Positions 12,796-24,235 of a stretch of DNA of 64,000 nt are shown piece by piece. Made by a program: the position numbers and the translations under genes. The notes below the pieces were generated by a model that was given only the letters and a program-made list of their open reading frames with translations, had not been told where the DNA came from and did not search any database. Source of the DNA: Nelumbo lutea (Eukaryota > Streptophyta > Magnoliopsida > Proteales > Nelumbonaceae); assembly GCA_022828595.1 (NCBI GenBank), contig JAKGHH010000002.1, positions 80,262,383 to 80,326,382 on the forward strand. The letters run 5' to 3'. Position 1 is the stretch's first letter, and each line of letters begins with the position of its first letter.

Positions 12796-13214
12796 GTAGA
12801 TATGATTCAAATGCCATAGCCTGGCTCTTTTGGCTTGCTTAATCAACTTTTGTTACTTCATTAACATATGCATCTATTGGCTTATGTCTAGGCCTATAAA
12901 TTTCAGTTATGCATCTAACATCAAATCATGGTCTAGATTAGTGCATGTTTCATGAAATCACAGGGTCCCATCAGAATGGCATAATTCATAATCCTCACTA
13001 AAAGTTATGGCAGACAAGTAGGGGTGCTACAACTTCCATATCTAGTAGTGGACTTTCCAGTGTGACAGAAGGTAATAGTGACTAATGATGAAAAATAGAT
13101 ATGAAGAAACAAAGATACAGCTTGCTGTCCACCAAAGTTTGAGTAGGAACTAGATTTCATCATGGAAGCACTTACAGAAGTAAAGAAAAAGAACTGTTGC
13201 TCATAGTTTCCAAG

Positions 13215-13290
13215 GTGCCAATGCAAGGCTAGGTGACCATGGCGGGGCGCCCGGGCACCTAGGCACCTAGCCCTCACCTAGGCGATGGAA
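13215..13290. repeat. GC-rich dispersed-repeat islet (left copy)
   Basis: A short, strikingly GC-rich and partly self-complementary patch contains GGGGCGCCCGGGCACCTAGG and CACCTAGGCGATGG. CCTAGGCG-rich sequences of this kind are common at dispersed plant repeats. The right arm has the shortened counterpart at about 39349-39410. I cannot see termini or target duplications. Confidence 0.3.
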
Positions 13291-13544
13291 TTTAAAAATA
13301 ATAAGTTGATGGATTTCTACCCATTCTGAACTAGTTTCTTTGGATTTATGTATTCTGCACTTTTGTGCTTGTATTTCTTGCAGTGTTGCTTCAATAGGCA
13401 AAACAATTTATTAGAGTTACAACTTATAACTTAGGAGTTGGAACTTAAAAGAACTGAAGGGGGTGGAGCCCCTATTTGAGATCAACAAAACATAGGGAAC
13501 AAATACTAAAATAAAAGAAAATGAATGTGAAAAGTAGGTGGCAG

Positions 13545-13904
13545 AGCCCCTGTTCTAGACTTAGAAAAACTGGTGAAAAAATATTAAAATAATAAAAGAA
13601 ATATGAAGAAGAAAAGAAGGGGTGAAACCCTGTTCTAGACCTAGAAAAGCTGGTGAAAAAAATACTAAAATAAAAGAAGATTATGAAGAAAAGAAGGGGT
13701 GGAGTCAAGGAAGTTATTGTTCTGAGCCCCTGTTCTAGACTTAGAAAAACTGGTGAAAAAATATTAAAATAATAAAAGAAATATGAAGAAGAAAAGAAGG
13801 GGTGAAACCCTGTTCTAGACCTAGAAAATCTGGTGAAAAAAATACTAAAATAAAAGAATATTATGAAGAAAAGAAGGGGTGGAGTTAAGGAAGTTATTGT
13901 TCTG
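13545..13904 (+). repeat. 180-bp tandem duplication, left arm only
   Basis: The sequence starting AGCCCCTGTTCTAGACTTAG occurs at 13545 and again at 13725, followed by near-identical DNA for 180 bases. Each copy itself contains two related halves beginning CTGTTCTAGACNTAGAAAA. The right arm has only one copy (about 38900-39085), so this duplication arose after the arms separated or was lost in the right arm. It lies in the leader region of the LINE-like ORF that follows. Confidence 0.85.
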
Positions 13905-14851
13905 ACTTTGAATCCACCAACATAGTATCCATATTCTCAATCAGTCGATTCCAATGAGTGAGAGAAGAGAGATGGAGAACAGGTTTGTAGAAGTTGCAAA
14001 ATGGAAGACAGAGATAAAGATTGAAGCAAAAGTTTTTCATTCTTGAAGAGGTAAGGATCAGAGGCCAGCAGAGCTTGAAGATTAGGGAGGCAGAGAGAAC
14101 TACAATATTGCTGGAAGGTCTTGAAGTGATCAAATGGATGCATAAGTTTGTTTAGAAGCAAGTTCTAAAGGTAAACAAATGAACTTTACGAAGTTCAACC
14201 TTGATGGAAGAAAGAGGTATGAGTTGGAATGCAAAAAGAATGCAAAAGTTTGTTACATAACTCTGTAGGAATTCTTTGGAGGAAGAAAGAAGCAGGTGGT
14301 CAGCTTCCTAGAAAGTAGGAGTAATTGTTGGAAGGCAGTGACACAGGTACTAAGTGACTTTATTCAGCAGCTGAAAACAAAACAAGTAGATGGTGATTAC
14401 TCCTTATGCCTCTTGTAAAGCTTTGTTAGATCTGGGTGAAGATGAAGTAGAGATTTCAGCTTTAATTATTCACTCAGAGGCCGGTGCTGCCATAGTCTCG
14501 AAATGGTGTCCTCTCTCCAATACCAAAAGTTTTGTGATTGAGGACAATGTAATAGTCAGATTGCTTGGGTTACTTTTCAACCTTTGGAAGGAGGAAGTAT
14601 TACAATCAATAGTTGTAGTCTGTGATGCAAGATTAGATGCTGTGTTTGATTGTGATCTCCATTCAATTGTAGTGATGTTAGGTGGTATTAAACCTAGTGA
14701 TATTCCAAAGAAGATAAAGGTTGTTTCAGATGGTTTAGTTTATCCCATTTGGCTTGCTACCTCCATTGAAGCCCAGCTATGGAAGGAGGGAGAAGAGAGG
14801 AAGATGAAGAGACAAAACATGCTTGGTTGTGTGGTTTGCAAGCCAGTGTAG
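13905..14851 (+). pseudogene. LINE-type ORF1 (DUF4283-like) remnant, left arm
   Basis: Joined with the right-arm copy, the decayed frame shows features typical of the ORF1 product of plant L1-type LINEs. A segment starts MENRFVEVAKWK, a CFPEGRRGNGW motif is seen only in the right arm, and a later block contains LLFNLWKEEVLQSI and GGIKPSDIPKKIKVVSDGL. In the left arm the frame is broken by an extra T near 14033 and by a 224-base deletion near 14387-14391 relative to right-arm bases 38205-38428. Only 14390-14851 stays open (153 aa). The role of the intact protein would be RNA binding in retrotransposition. Assignment to DUF4283 rests on general pattern, not on a search. Confidence 0.5.
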
Positions 14852-15406
14852 TCTCTACAAGAGAAGTTAAGGCAACTGAGGTTCCCAAGAAAAAAAGAGA
14901 AAAAAGAGGATGATTTAAACACTTGGGGAAAGTCTGCATGGCAAGGTGGGCTGAGGGATGGCAGGCCCTGTGTTCAGTCGATGACAGGGGAATTAAATGG
15001 AGACGGGCTTGTTCTAGTTCAAATTTCAAAACAAAATGAACAAAGGTCGGCAAGGTTTCAGGGTTCAAGCCAGTCCTGTGAGCTGGTTCAGTCTGGTCTA
15101 ATGAATCGAGGCTAGTCAACCAGTCACATGTTTTAAGTAAACACGTGACTGGCAAAGGGATAGAGGGTTGGGCCAAGGCCCATCAGGATCTAATGGGTCT
15201 AGGCAAGTGAATGGGCCGACTTTTTAAAATCGGATGGACCCAGACCTTAAAAAGCCATGTGCCCTTTTAAGTAGGCACGTAACCAAAGGAGATGGGGAGA
15301 TGATGGACCAAAATGATGGTCTATCATCGTCTCCCTCGAGCAATTCGCAACCAATGCCTGCAGGAAGTAGGGTTAGCCGCAGTGGTGCGACAAATCTGAA
15401 CTAGGC
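14852..15406. other. Interior of LINE-like region, no open frame retained
   Basis: This sequence lies between the ORF1-like and RNase H-like parts, and the right arm has a matching copy (about 37180-37590). It is far too short to contain a reverse transcriptase, so the element has lost most of ORF2. No other gene is visible. Some GC-richer text such as GGGCCAAGGCCCATCAGG occurs near 15170. Confidence 0.5.
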
Positions 15407-15637
15407 ATGTTGCTGATTAAAACTGAGGAAGGGGTAATTTGGCAGCTAAGGAATGAATTCAGGCACTTCAAACAACTTTCTAGAGATATGCTCATCCAAA
15501 TAAGATGGATTAGAAGATCTGCAAACAACATGGCAGATGGCCTAGCTAAACAAGGAATTCAGAGACAACCCATGTTTTTACAACCTCTAGTTGTATCTAT
15601 CTATTCTAAATTAATATTTCAATTTTTCTGTTGCTGA
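15407..15637 (+). pseudogene. RNase H-like carboxy end of a plant LINE (RVT_3 type), left arm
   Basis: The 76-residue frame contains WQLRNEFRHFKQLSRDML followed by RWIRRSANNMADGLAKQG and then a stop. The order of a tryptophan-rich helix, basic segment and N-x-x-AD-x-LA-x-x-G matches the end of the RNase H domain that terminates ORF2 in many plant LINEs. In the intact domain the aspartate in AD contributes to the active site. The upstream two thirds of the domain and all of the reverse transcriptase are absent. The frame is followed at 15636 by TGATAAAAAAAAATGC, consistent with a LINE tail. In the right arm the same stretch has a stop codon and substitutions (about 37020-37175, minus). Confidence 0.7.
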
Positions 15638-15955
15638 TAAAAAAAAATGCTTATCATGTTACTTTGAACAGTGAAAGAAACAGGGCCTTTTATCTCTTCT
15701 GACCTCACTATATAGCCCTCCCCCCTCCCCCATAACAGAAATATTTTCCTTCAATTCAGTCCTAGATCCTAAACATCCTAAAGACCCTCACATTATATTA
15801 CATTCTATCATTTATGGGCAATAATTGGTGACAATTGCTGTATTACATACTAATACGATTATATGCCCATTACTCGCTGTCTCGGAATCAAAGCATCTAC
15901 TGGCCAACATAAAATAGAGTTACACATAGTACACCTTTACACATATCATAGAAAG
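15638..15955. other. Non-coding arm DNA between LINE tail and fimbrin exons
   Basis: It contains a C-rich tract near 15717-15731 (CCCTCCCCCCTCCCCC) and otherwise AT-rich sequence. It probably belonged to a fimbrin intron. No other feature is seen. Confidence 0.5.
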
Positions 15956-15956
15956 A

Positions 15957-17381
15957 TCATTCGCTAGATCCTTCCACTAATGATCTCTTCGAGATTGTAA
16001 AAGATATGGTGATTTCCCTGTTAAGCCCTTTGCTTTAATTTGAATTTGGAGATGGTTTTCTTTCTTGGTTTTGGGGCTTTGTAATCTGAAGGCATATTCT
16101 TTGATGTAGTAAACTTATCAATGTGACAGTCCCTGGGACATTGATGAATGAGCAATCAATACAAAGAGGGTGTTGAACCCTTGGGAAAGGAATGAACATC
16201 TTATACTATGCCTCGATTCTGCTAAGGCTATTGGATGTACAGTAGTTAATATTGGCACGCAGGACTTCATTGAAGGGTAAGTATACATGCTGTTTCAGTC
16301 GTTAGTTCTTTTCTATTTTCAAGAATATTTTGGTCCTATCAACAGTTTTTTGATAGTTTTCTGAATATTCTGTTCCATGCCAAAGTACAAAGAAGTAAAA
16401 CTTATTAACCTAATATCTATTAGGTTCTTTTCATATGAACCCTGAAGATTATCTAAAAAGTTCATGATAGAAAGCCTATAAACTTCAAACAAGACTGGAG
16501 TTTGCTATCTATGTTTATTTCATTATTCTGCCCTTGCTTGTACAATAGTCGAAACCATATGCTCGGTAAGTACAATGCTAAGTTACTTGTTTTGTGTTGT
16601 TGCACTACACGTTCTTTTTTCTTTATTTGGTCCTTCTGACGACTTTGGTTGGATTTTTATTATTTTCTTCCTCTATAATTATGTTGGCATATTGCAATCT
16701 ATGAACAAATATGTATATTTTGAGATGGATTTTTGTTGCATCATGTTGATTTTGATTAAATTTATTTTTCCCTCTACTAAGTTATGAAAGTTGGTAGGGT
16801 GCTCCTAAGTGCTAGCAGTTTCTGGTCAGTACGAATATTAATATTCTCTGTGTTTTTTATTTCCTTTGTCATCTAGTGCTTCGGTTGATATCTCAAATCA
16901 TTAAGGTATGCTCTGGTTGTCATCTAAAAATCACTATTATATGAATGAAGTTTGAGCTTTCTTTAGACTTTAGAGTGTTAAGTCTTGATTCTGGACTGTA
17001 ATTGTTTGAAAGCCATTTTTCTATTTTGACTTTTGAGCACATGGTGACGATACAAACTGAAAATTATATAAGTAATATTTTCTATAATTGAAACAATTAC
17101 TTTGATGTTTTAACCTTAGATACAACTATGGGCGGACCTCAATTTGAGGAAAATACCTCAATTGGTGGAGTTAGTTGATGATAGTAAGGTGAAATAGCCT
17201 TTTTATAGAAGTTTTTTGTTTATTTGTGATTTTTTATGAAATGTTATTTGCTACTTTTTAGTTCATATGTTGTATTTTGTTCATAAATCGTTAGGATGTG
17301 GAGGAGTTAATGAATCAACCACCTGAGAAGATCTTATTGAGATGGATGAAATTTCAACTGACTTTCTCAGCAGATGTGAAG
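15957..17381 (+). pseudogene. Fimbrin (actin-bundling protein) gene fragment, left arm, five exon remnants
   Basis: Five blocks read in order as the plant fimbrin calponin-homology region. 15957-16008 reads LDPSTNDLFEIVKD. 16110-16276 reads KLINVTVPGT, then [14 protein letters not shown] and [20 protein letters not shown]. About 16876-16905 reads LISQIIK. 17120-17188 reads IQLWADLNLRKIPQLVELVD. 17295-17381 reads DVEELMNQPPEKILLRWMKF. Donor-like GT bases follow each block, with GTAAG after the second and fifth. Intact fimbrin crosslinks actin filaments through paired CH domains. Here a TGA replaces an expected arginine codon near 16150, there is a one-base loss at 16140-16141, and about ten codons are missing between FQL and TFSADVK. 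The exons upstream and downstream are absent, so this is a gene fragment. Confidence 0.85.
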
Positions 17382-18060
17382 GTAAGTTAAAATTGGGTTA
17401 ATAGATTCCCCTTTTCTTTATTTCGTTTGTGTGTTCATAATCACTATAACCTACCTTTGACTTTCTCAGCAGCTTGAAAACTTAATATGGTAGTGTACTA
17501 TCTCAAAGTGGATATGAGATATTTGAAACAAGTGGTTGTTGATTCATCGAAACTTGAAATCCCATTTAGTTATATTTGGCAGTTAGAACTAAAAGATGCT
17601 TTATAACTCAATTTTATTTCATCCCACTTGGTGTTTGAATCCCAAAACCAGAAACCAGAAACCGGGCTGAATGTTCATTGAATTAATTGAAATCACTTAG
17701 CAGTAAGCACTTTCCGGTTTCCATACTTTGAATGCTGGAACATGCCTCCTTTTCTGATCAGTAATTGGAAGGCCCTCTTCCTCCTCCTTGCACAAATATA
17801 ACAAAAGCAAGTGTGCAATTAATGAGCATATGCAATTTCAACTTGTTTAAATCTCAACATTAGGACAAGCTCTTTGTAGTAACAGCATCGAATGCATCAA
17901 AGTTTAGTTTATGCTAATAAGTCATTTTCTCTAATTAACTTTAAAAAAGTCTGAAATCATTGCTATCCAAAACTGGTCTTTGGAAGATTTAAATAGTTGG
18001 TAAATTCTTGGGATCTCCAAAAAAGGCAAAGTGATATATTGTGTTATATACCAGAAGTAT
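17382..18060. other. Former fimbrin intron or flank, no further exon seen
   Basis: AT-rich sequence shared with the right arm (about 35180-35858). CTTTGACTTTCTCAGCAG near 17455-17472 echoes the preceding exon but does not continue into fimbrin-like codons. I find no other coding signal. Confidence 0.5.
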
Positions 18061-18568
18061 TCATTTGGCAAGAGAGAAAAGCAAAGTGTTTTTAATAACA
18101 AGAAGATGCAAAGGGATGAAGTACTTAGGAATATCCTCCAGTATCAGTGGTAGAGGCTTCATTGAAGCAGGTAAGGGATGATAGCACATGCAATCAAGGG
18201 ATCAGATGTCTTGATATAGAGGGCAATGTTGTTCTTCAAAGGAACAACAATGTTTTCTAGTTGAGAAAGTGTTAACTGGAAGTTTGATTTGCTGGTTCTT
18301 ACAAGAGGCGGATGCTGTTGTTTGAAGTGTTCAAGAGGGTTGGTTGGAGATTTTCTCATATTGATCAGGGCTAGTGTTGCTTTGTTTAGTTCTTGGAATA
18401 TGGTTTTAGTTTGGTTTTGTGTGTTGACCCTTGATTTGTGTTGTATTTTTTTTTTTATCTTTTGCTGTTTGCTGTTGTGGGAGTATTGTTTTTGCTTTCA
18501 GATGATGTTTTATCACCTTTTAATTGTAATCCCTTGTTTTCTTTTTTAATGAATTTTACTCTTGAAAA
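18061..18568 (+). mobile_element. LINE 3'-end fragment (left arm), internally deleted
   Basis: The sequence ends TGAATTTTACTCTTGAAAAAAAATCC, with a T-rich 3' untranslated region like the LINE at 11163-11743. The right arm copy (34070-35190, minus) is longer and has an open ORF1-like part. The left arm lacks 582 bases of it. The join lies at GGAAG, a pentamer found at both edges of the missing segment, near 18277-18281. No target duplication was found, so the exact 5' limit is uncertain. Confidence 0.5.
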
Positions 18569-19328
18569 AAAATCCTTTGTTCTCTAAGCTCCTCATATGG
18601 TGTTAAATGAGTTCAAAGACTACTGCTTCAAAGTGTTCTTTCTGCATATAATCTGTGGGGGTAGTTTTGTAGTGCCTTTGTCCACCTTACTTGTGTTTCT
18701 TCCATTTTTTGAAATACTTTCTCTCTTTTTTTTTTTGTACAGTTAATGTATAGGAGTTCCTGGTATTTGGAGTTTTTAATAGCTATTGCCCATGTTATCC
18801 CATTCTTCTATTCCTTCTCCTCCTATTTGTGTTTTCTCTTTCGACCCAAGTCCACACTCAACCTCCACCTTTACTTCCTCAAAATGCAAACCATCTTCAA
18901 AACAACTTTTATCCTGACACATACATACATGCATTGATAGGCTGAATAAACTGAAAATCCCCTCCAATTTATTGATTTTTATTAGGTGAATTCCAAGAGG
19001 GAATACAATGAGTGTAGGAAATCTTTGTAAGTGTGAGACTTTATTCTTGTGAATGATACAAACTTATCACAATTCATGAGGTTAAGGAAGTTGAATATGA
19101 CTTTCACCATGACTAGCCCTAACTACCTGCATGTGTACAATGCACTTGATTGAATAATTGATAATCATTCGAGCTAGTTCACATCTGAACTGTTAATGCA
19201 TGAGGTTCAACAATTGAAAAAGAGAAAAAGAAAGGGACAAAGTCCAAATGACTCCGCTGGCATGAGTTGAATAGTAAAACTAGCGGTTTATGACATGAGT
19301 ATTGTTATCTTCCTTAAGCCTGTGACCA
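18569..19328. other. Arm DNA with a small conserved frame, no gene identified
   Basis: A minus-strand frame at 18776-18967 (63 aa, containing MHVCMCQDKSCFEDGLHF) is open in the right arm too, as a 75-aa frame on the plus strand at 33641-33868. The change rate between arms looks no lower than in neighbouring non-coding DNA. I regard coding capacity as unproven. Confidence 0.3.
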
Positions 19329-19660
19329 GTGTGAGATGGAGCATAAAATGCACTCACACACACACAAAAAAAAAAGAAAAGAAATAGAAGAAAGAAGCAA
19401 ATACCCCGTGTGAGATGGAGCATAAAATGTACTCACACCAAAAAAAAAAAAAGAAAAGAAAAAGAAGAAAGAAGCAAATACCCCGTGTGAGATGGAGCAT
19501 AAAATGCACTCACACAAAAAAAAAAGAAAAAGAAGAAAGAAGCAAATACCCCGTGTGAGATGGAGCAAAAAATGCACTCACACAAAAAAAAAATGAAAAG
19601 AAAAAGAAGAAAGAAGCAAATACTTCGTGTGAGATGGAGCATAAAATGCACTCACACCAA
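19329..19660 (+). repeat. Minisatellite of about 75 bp with a built-in hairpin, left arm only
   Basis: Units begin GTGTGAGATGGAGCATAAAA at 19329, 19408, 19485, 19553 and 19627. Each contains GTGTGAG and its complement CTCACAC about 17 bases apart, then an A-rich run and GAAGAAAGAAGCAAATAC. Unit length varies (79, 77, 68, 74) mainly through the A-run. Minus-strand frames through it encode phenylalanine-rich repeats and are not genes. The right arm lacks the whole array. Confidence 0.93.
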
Positions 19661-20019
19661 AAAAAAGGGGAAAGAAAAAAAAATTGGTGACGACTGAGGT
19701 TCAAAGGGACAAAATGTGGTTGAACACTCAATGAGGTGCAGTGACAGATTTGAGACCAAGCTCAAAGTAATGGTTAAACTTGGCAGTCAAGGAGCTGATT
19801 TACATATTGAATGGAAGTGAATGTTGGGGCATGAAGAATTTCATATTCTCCCCTTCCTTGACTCTTATGTATGTGATAAGAATGACAATTTAGAGGAATG
19901 AATTAGAATACCTACACAGGTTTCCCAACCACTCAATGTATTCTCATCCTAGAATTCATCTGGTAAATGGTAATAATAAGGGGGGATGATCAGTTTATGG
20001 CTGAGGTCTTTGCTTGAGG
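19661..20019. other. Left-arm-only DNA, no feature recognised
   Basis: This is unique sequence between the minisatellite and the exon-like repeats. It is absent from the right arm because of the 1.7-kb deletion there. No open frame or repeat is evident. Confidence 0.4.
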
Positions 20020-20720
20020 ACAAACAAAAGCTTAACCCACTTGTGAAGGGGTAATTTTCCCCTATGCACAGTACTTGCCAATGTTTCCCTGAAGGGTGCA
20101 ATGCCTACCTTCATCTCATCATACAAAGGCACCATCGCTCTATGGAAACTCTACATTGGCTAACTATTCTTGGGTGATGGTGCCCCTCATGTGCATTGAA
20201 AACAAAGAGGACACATCCTCTACTGATATCCAAAACTCCCCAAAAGGCCCAAAAAATGTGTGTATAACAACAATGACCCAGTAATCCATACCTTTTTGAT
20301 GATTATGTGCACCTTTAATCTTATAATGCTGGGCTTTATGCCAGAATGACAACCTATATTGTTGGTGATGATGGAATCAGGTAACCAATTAACGATTTTG
20401 GTTTCAATTTTATTTTGATAGGCAAATACTCTCTTTCTTTGTTTTTCAGTTGTTCTAGAGATTAGTGATTTTAATCTGAGTTGGTTCAGAATGATGTGCT
20501 TTGCCTAAGTTTTCTAACTCAATTATAATACAATTTATAGTCTTTTTTCCTAGTTACACTAAGAACAATTGTTTGTGATAGTTTGCAATAAATTATAGAG
20601 GTTTAAGATAGTTTTAGGGACTTGTTAAATGCTTGGATTTTGTGGTTTTTATTCTATTTTTCTTTAGAGTTGTGGTTCAATCGTGCAATCTCTCTCCTCT
20701 CTCTCCCCGGGTGAAGTGCT
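20020..20720 (+). repeat. Exon-plus-intron module E, copy 1
   Basis: The segment from CTTAACCCACTTGTGAAGGG through TTGTTGGTGATGATGGAATC (about 20358-20377) and the intron-like DNA behind it is repeated, diverged, at 20750-21830. In this copy the exon frame is broken by stops. The end of the exon-like part still reads TYIVGDDGIR before GTAACC. It is a degraded duplicate of the neighbouring copy. Confidence 0.75.
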
Positions 20721-20749
20721 TGTTATTTTTGCTTTTTGAGTACCCGAAC

Positions 20750-22072
<1,323 letters not shown>

Positions 22073-22317
22073 AAAAAAGATCTGTGATCCCTTAAAAAAG
22101 AAAAATATCTGCGACTACTTCCAGTGACAATTGTTCGGTCAATCTGATGGATACAGAAAGCTCATATTCTTCTAGTTTTGATTTTCTCAATCAGGTGAAA
22201 GAATAACGACCTAAATCCTAACTCTTTTTCTTACATGAGCCTTCTCTATTTCAATTTCATTCTATTCACCCCACGAAAAAAAAAGAAAATGCAATTACTT
22301 ATTAATTGGAAATTTTT
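22073..22317. other. Sequence following the rpoC2 fragment, origin unknown
   Basis: About 245 bases that match neither the AT-rich unit nor rpoC2 as I know it. They include CAATCTGATGGATACAGAAA and end in an A-run before ATGCAATTACTTATTAATTGG, a motif also found in module E. They may be further organelle DNA. I cannot tell. Confidence 0.35.
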
Positions 22318-24235
22318 TCGGAGCCTAAGTTTTAGGGCTATGAACGGGTTAGGTCAGGTGAGGGATAGCTGTAACTGCCCGTCCCAATAGCAACTAAAAA
22401 TTTATTTATTTATTTTATTAAACCATATTATTCATTTATTTATTTTAATAAATTAAACAATTATATATTTATTTGATTCAACCCGCACCCAATAATAAAT
22501 GAGTACTTATTTTTATTTAATTAACTTATTGATTTATTTATTTTATAAACTTAAGTTATTATCCATAGATTTCTATTTATTTAATTTACTAAATTATTCA
22601 AGTAATTAATAAATTATATTTATTTTATTATTTAGCTTAATAAATTATATAATTAATGAATAAATTATATTATTAACAAATTATTTCTCTCTCTCTCTCT
22701 GGATCCTTATTTTTTGGGCTATCAACGAGTTAGGTATAGAGTGGGATATGTACCTATCCCGTCCCAATAATAAATTACATTTTATTTATTTATTTTACTA
22801 AACCAAATTATTCATTTATATATTTTAATACATTAGATAAACTATCATGTATAAATTTTTAGTTATTTGATTCAACCCAATACCCAATAATAAATAAATA
22901 TTTAGTTATTTTATTAAATTAAATCATTGATTTGCTTATTTTACAAAATTAAGTAAAATATTATTCATAGATTTCTATTTTTTAATTTACTAAATTATTC
23001 AAGTAGTTAATAATTTATTTAAATATTAAGTTATTTCAATCTCTCTCTCTGAGCCTAATATTTAGGGCTATTAGTAGGTTAGGTCTCATTTGGGACTAAA
23101 ATTATTAATGGGTTGGGCTAGATTTGGATTGGGATTTGCGTTCATATCAATAGAATATATTTAAGCCCAAGTCTGAGTTTGGGTTGGCCTTCGGGCCTAG
23201 ATCTTGAGCGACGTTCATATAACGGTGAGAAAATTCTTTGTTTCTCTCTCATTTTCTTACCCAATTATTTATATAGTTATGTTATTAAGTTAAAAAAGTT
23301 ATTTATTGAATTTACTAAATTGTTTACCCTATAAACAAGTTATTTCTCTATCTCTCTCCCTCCCCGAGTTAAATATTTAGAGTTGTCAATGGATTAGGTT
23401 TAGATCTAGATAGCTTGGATATTTATTTATTTTACCAAAAGTTAGTATATTATTATCCATAGATTTTATTTTTTTACTTAACTAAATTATTTCTCTTTCT
23501 CTCTCCATTTTTATGTCTATCAATGGATTAGTTATGTTGTCGGATAAGATATACATGTCTTGTCCCAATAATAACTGAAATTTTATTTATTGATTTTACT
23601 AAATTAAATTAGTCATTTATTTGTTTTAATAGATGAAATAAATTATTCTCCATAAGTTTTTATTTATTTAATTCAACCCATAACCAATATTTAACTAATA
23701 AGTTATTTCTCTCTCTCTCTTTCTCTCTCTCTCAGAGCCTAATATTTAGGACTGTCAATAGGTTAGGTCTCAGTTGGGATTAAACCGGTTCATGGTCCAT
23801 GCCAGGTTCAAGTCGGGTCTTTGCCTTCATATCAGCAAAACATATTCAAGCCCAAGTCTGAGCCTGGGCTGGCCATCAAGCCTAGACCTTTAAGCTTGAG
23901 GCCGATCCTCATATAAAGCCCAAAGCATGACTTGGAAATTTTAATTATTTGTTTATCATTTTATTGCATAATCATTTATATATTTATATTATTAAGTTAA
24001 ATAATTTTATTTATTTATTTTTATTAAAAAAAATTGCTAAAAATCCCTCTTCCGTAATTATTGCTAAATGTCTAATTATTTGTAATGGTGTCATTAATAA
24101 ACATCTATTATTTTATTAAGTTAAAAAAATTATTTATCTAATTTAGGCCAAGTTGTCTTTATATCAAAAGAACATGGGTGGAGGCAAGGGGGACCCAACC
24201 ATTGGTCCTAAATATTGAGTCGAGGCTGGCCAAGG
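22318..24235 (+). repeat. Diverged AT-rich unit copies, plus orientation
   Basis: The unit boxes recur in order: GGGCTATGAACGGGTTAGGT, CCCGTCCCAATAGCAAC, CTAATATTTAGGGCTATTAG (23052), GGTTTAGATCTAGATAGC and AAGCCCAAGTCTGAGCC. They carry many substitutions and indels relative to the young array at 1-9273. CT microsatellites are at about 22685-22700 and 23705-23735. No gene. Confidence 0.88.

Noticed and set aside
13472..13708. Minus-strand ORF rich in phenylalanine and serine at the 180-bp duplication
   Set aside because: It is made by GAAGAAAAGAAGG-like purine runs read on the other strand; composition is not protein-like.
14757..15176. Minus-strand ORF of 139 aa opposite the LINE ORF1-like region, and its right-arm equivalent at 37474-37854
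   Set aside because: The plus-strand frame of the left arm (minus in the right) shows LINE ORF1-like motifs; the opposite frame has no domain and is a shadow.
19314..19731. Overlapping minus-strand ORFs rich in phenylalanine and leucine
   Set aside because: They are translations of the A-rich hairpin minisatellite; each repeat unit gives the same peptide pattern in shifted frames.
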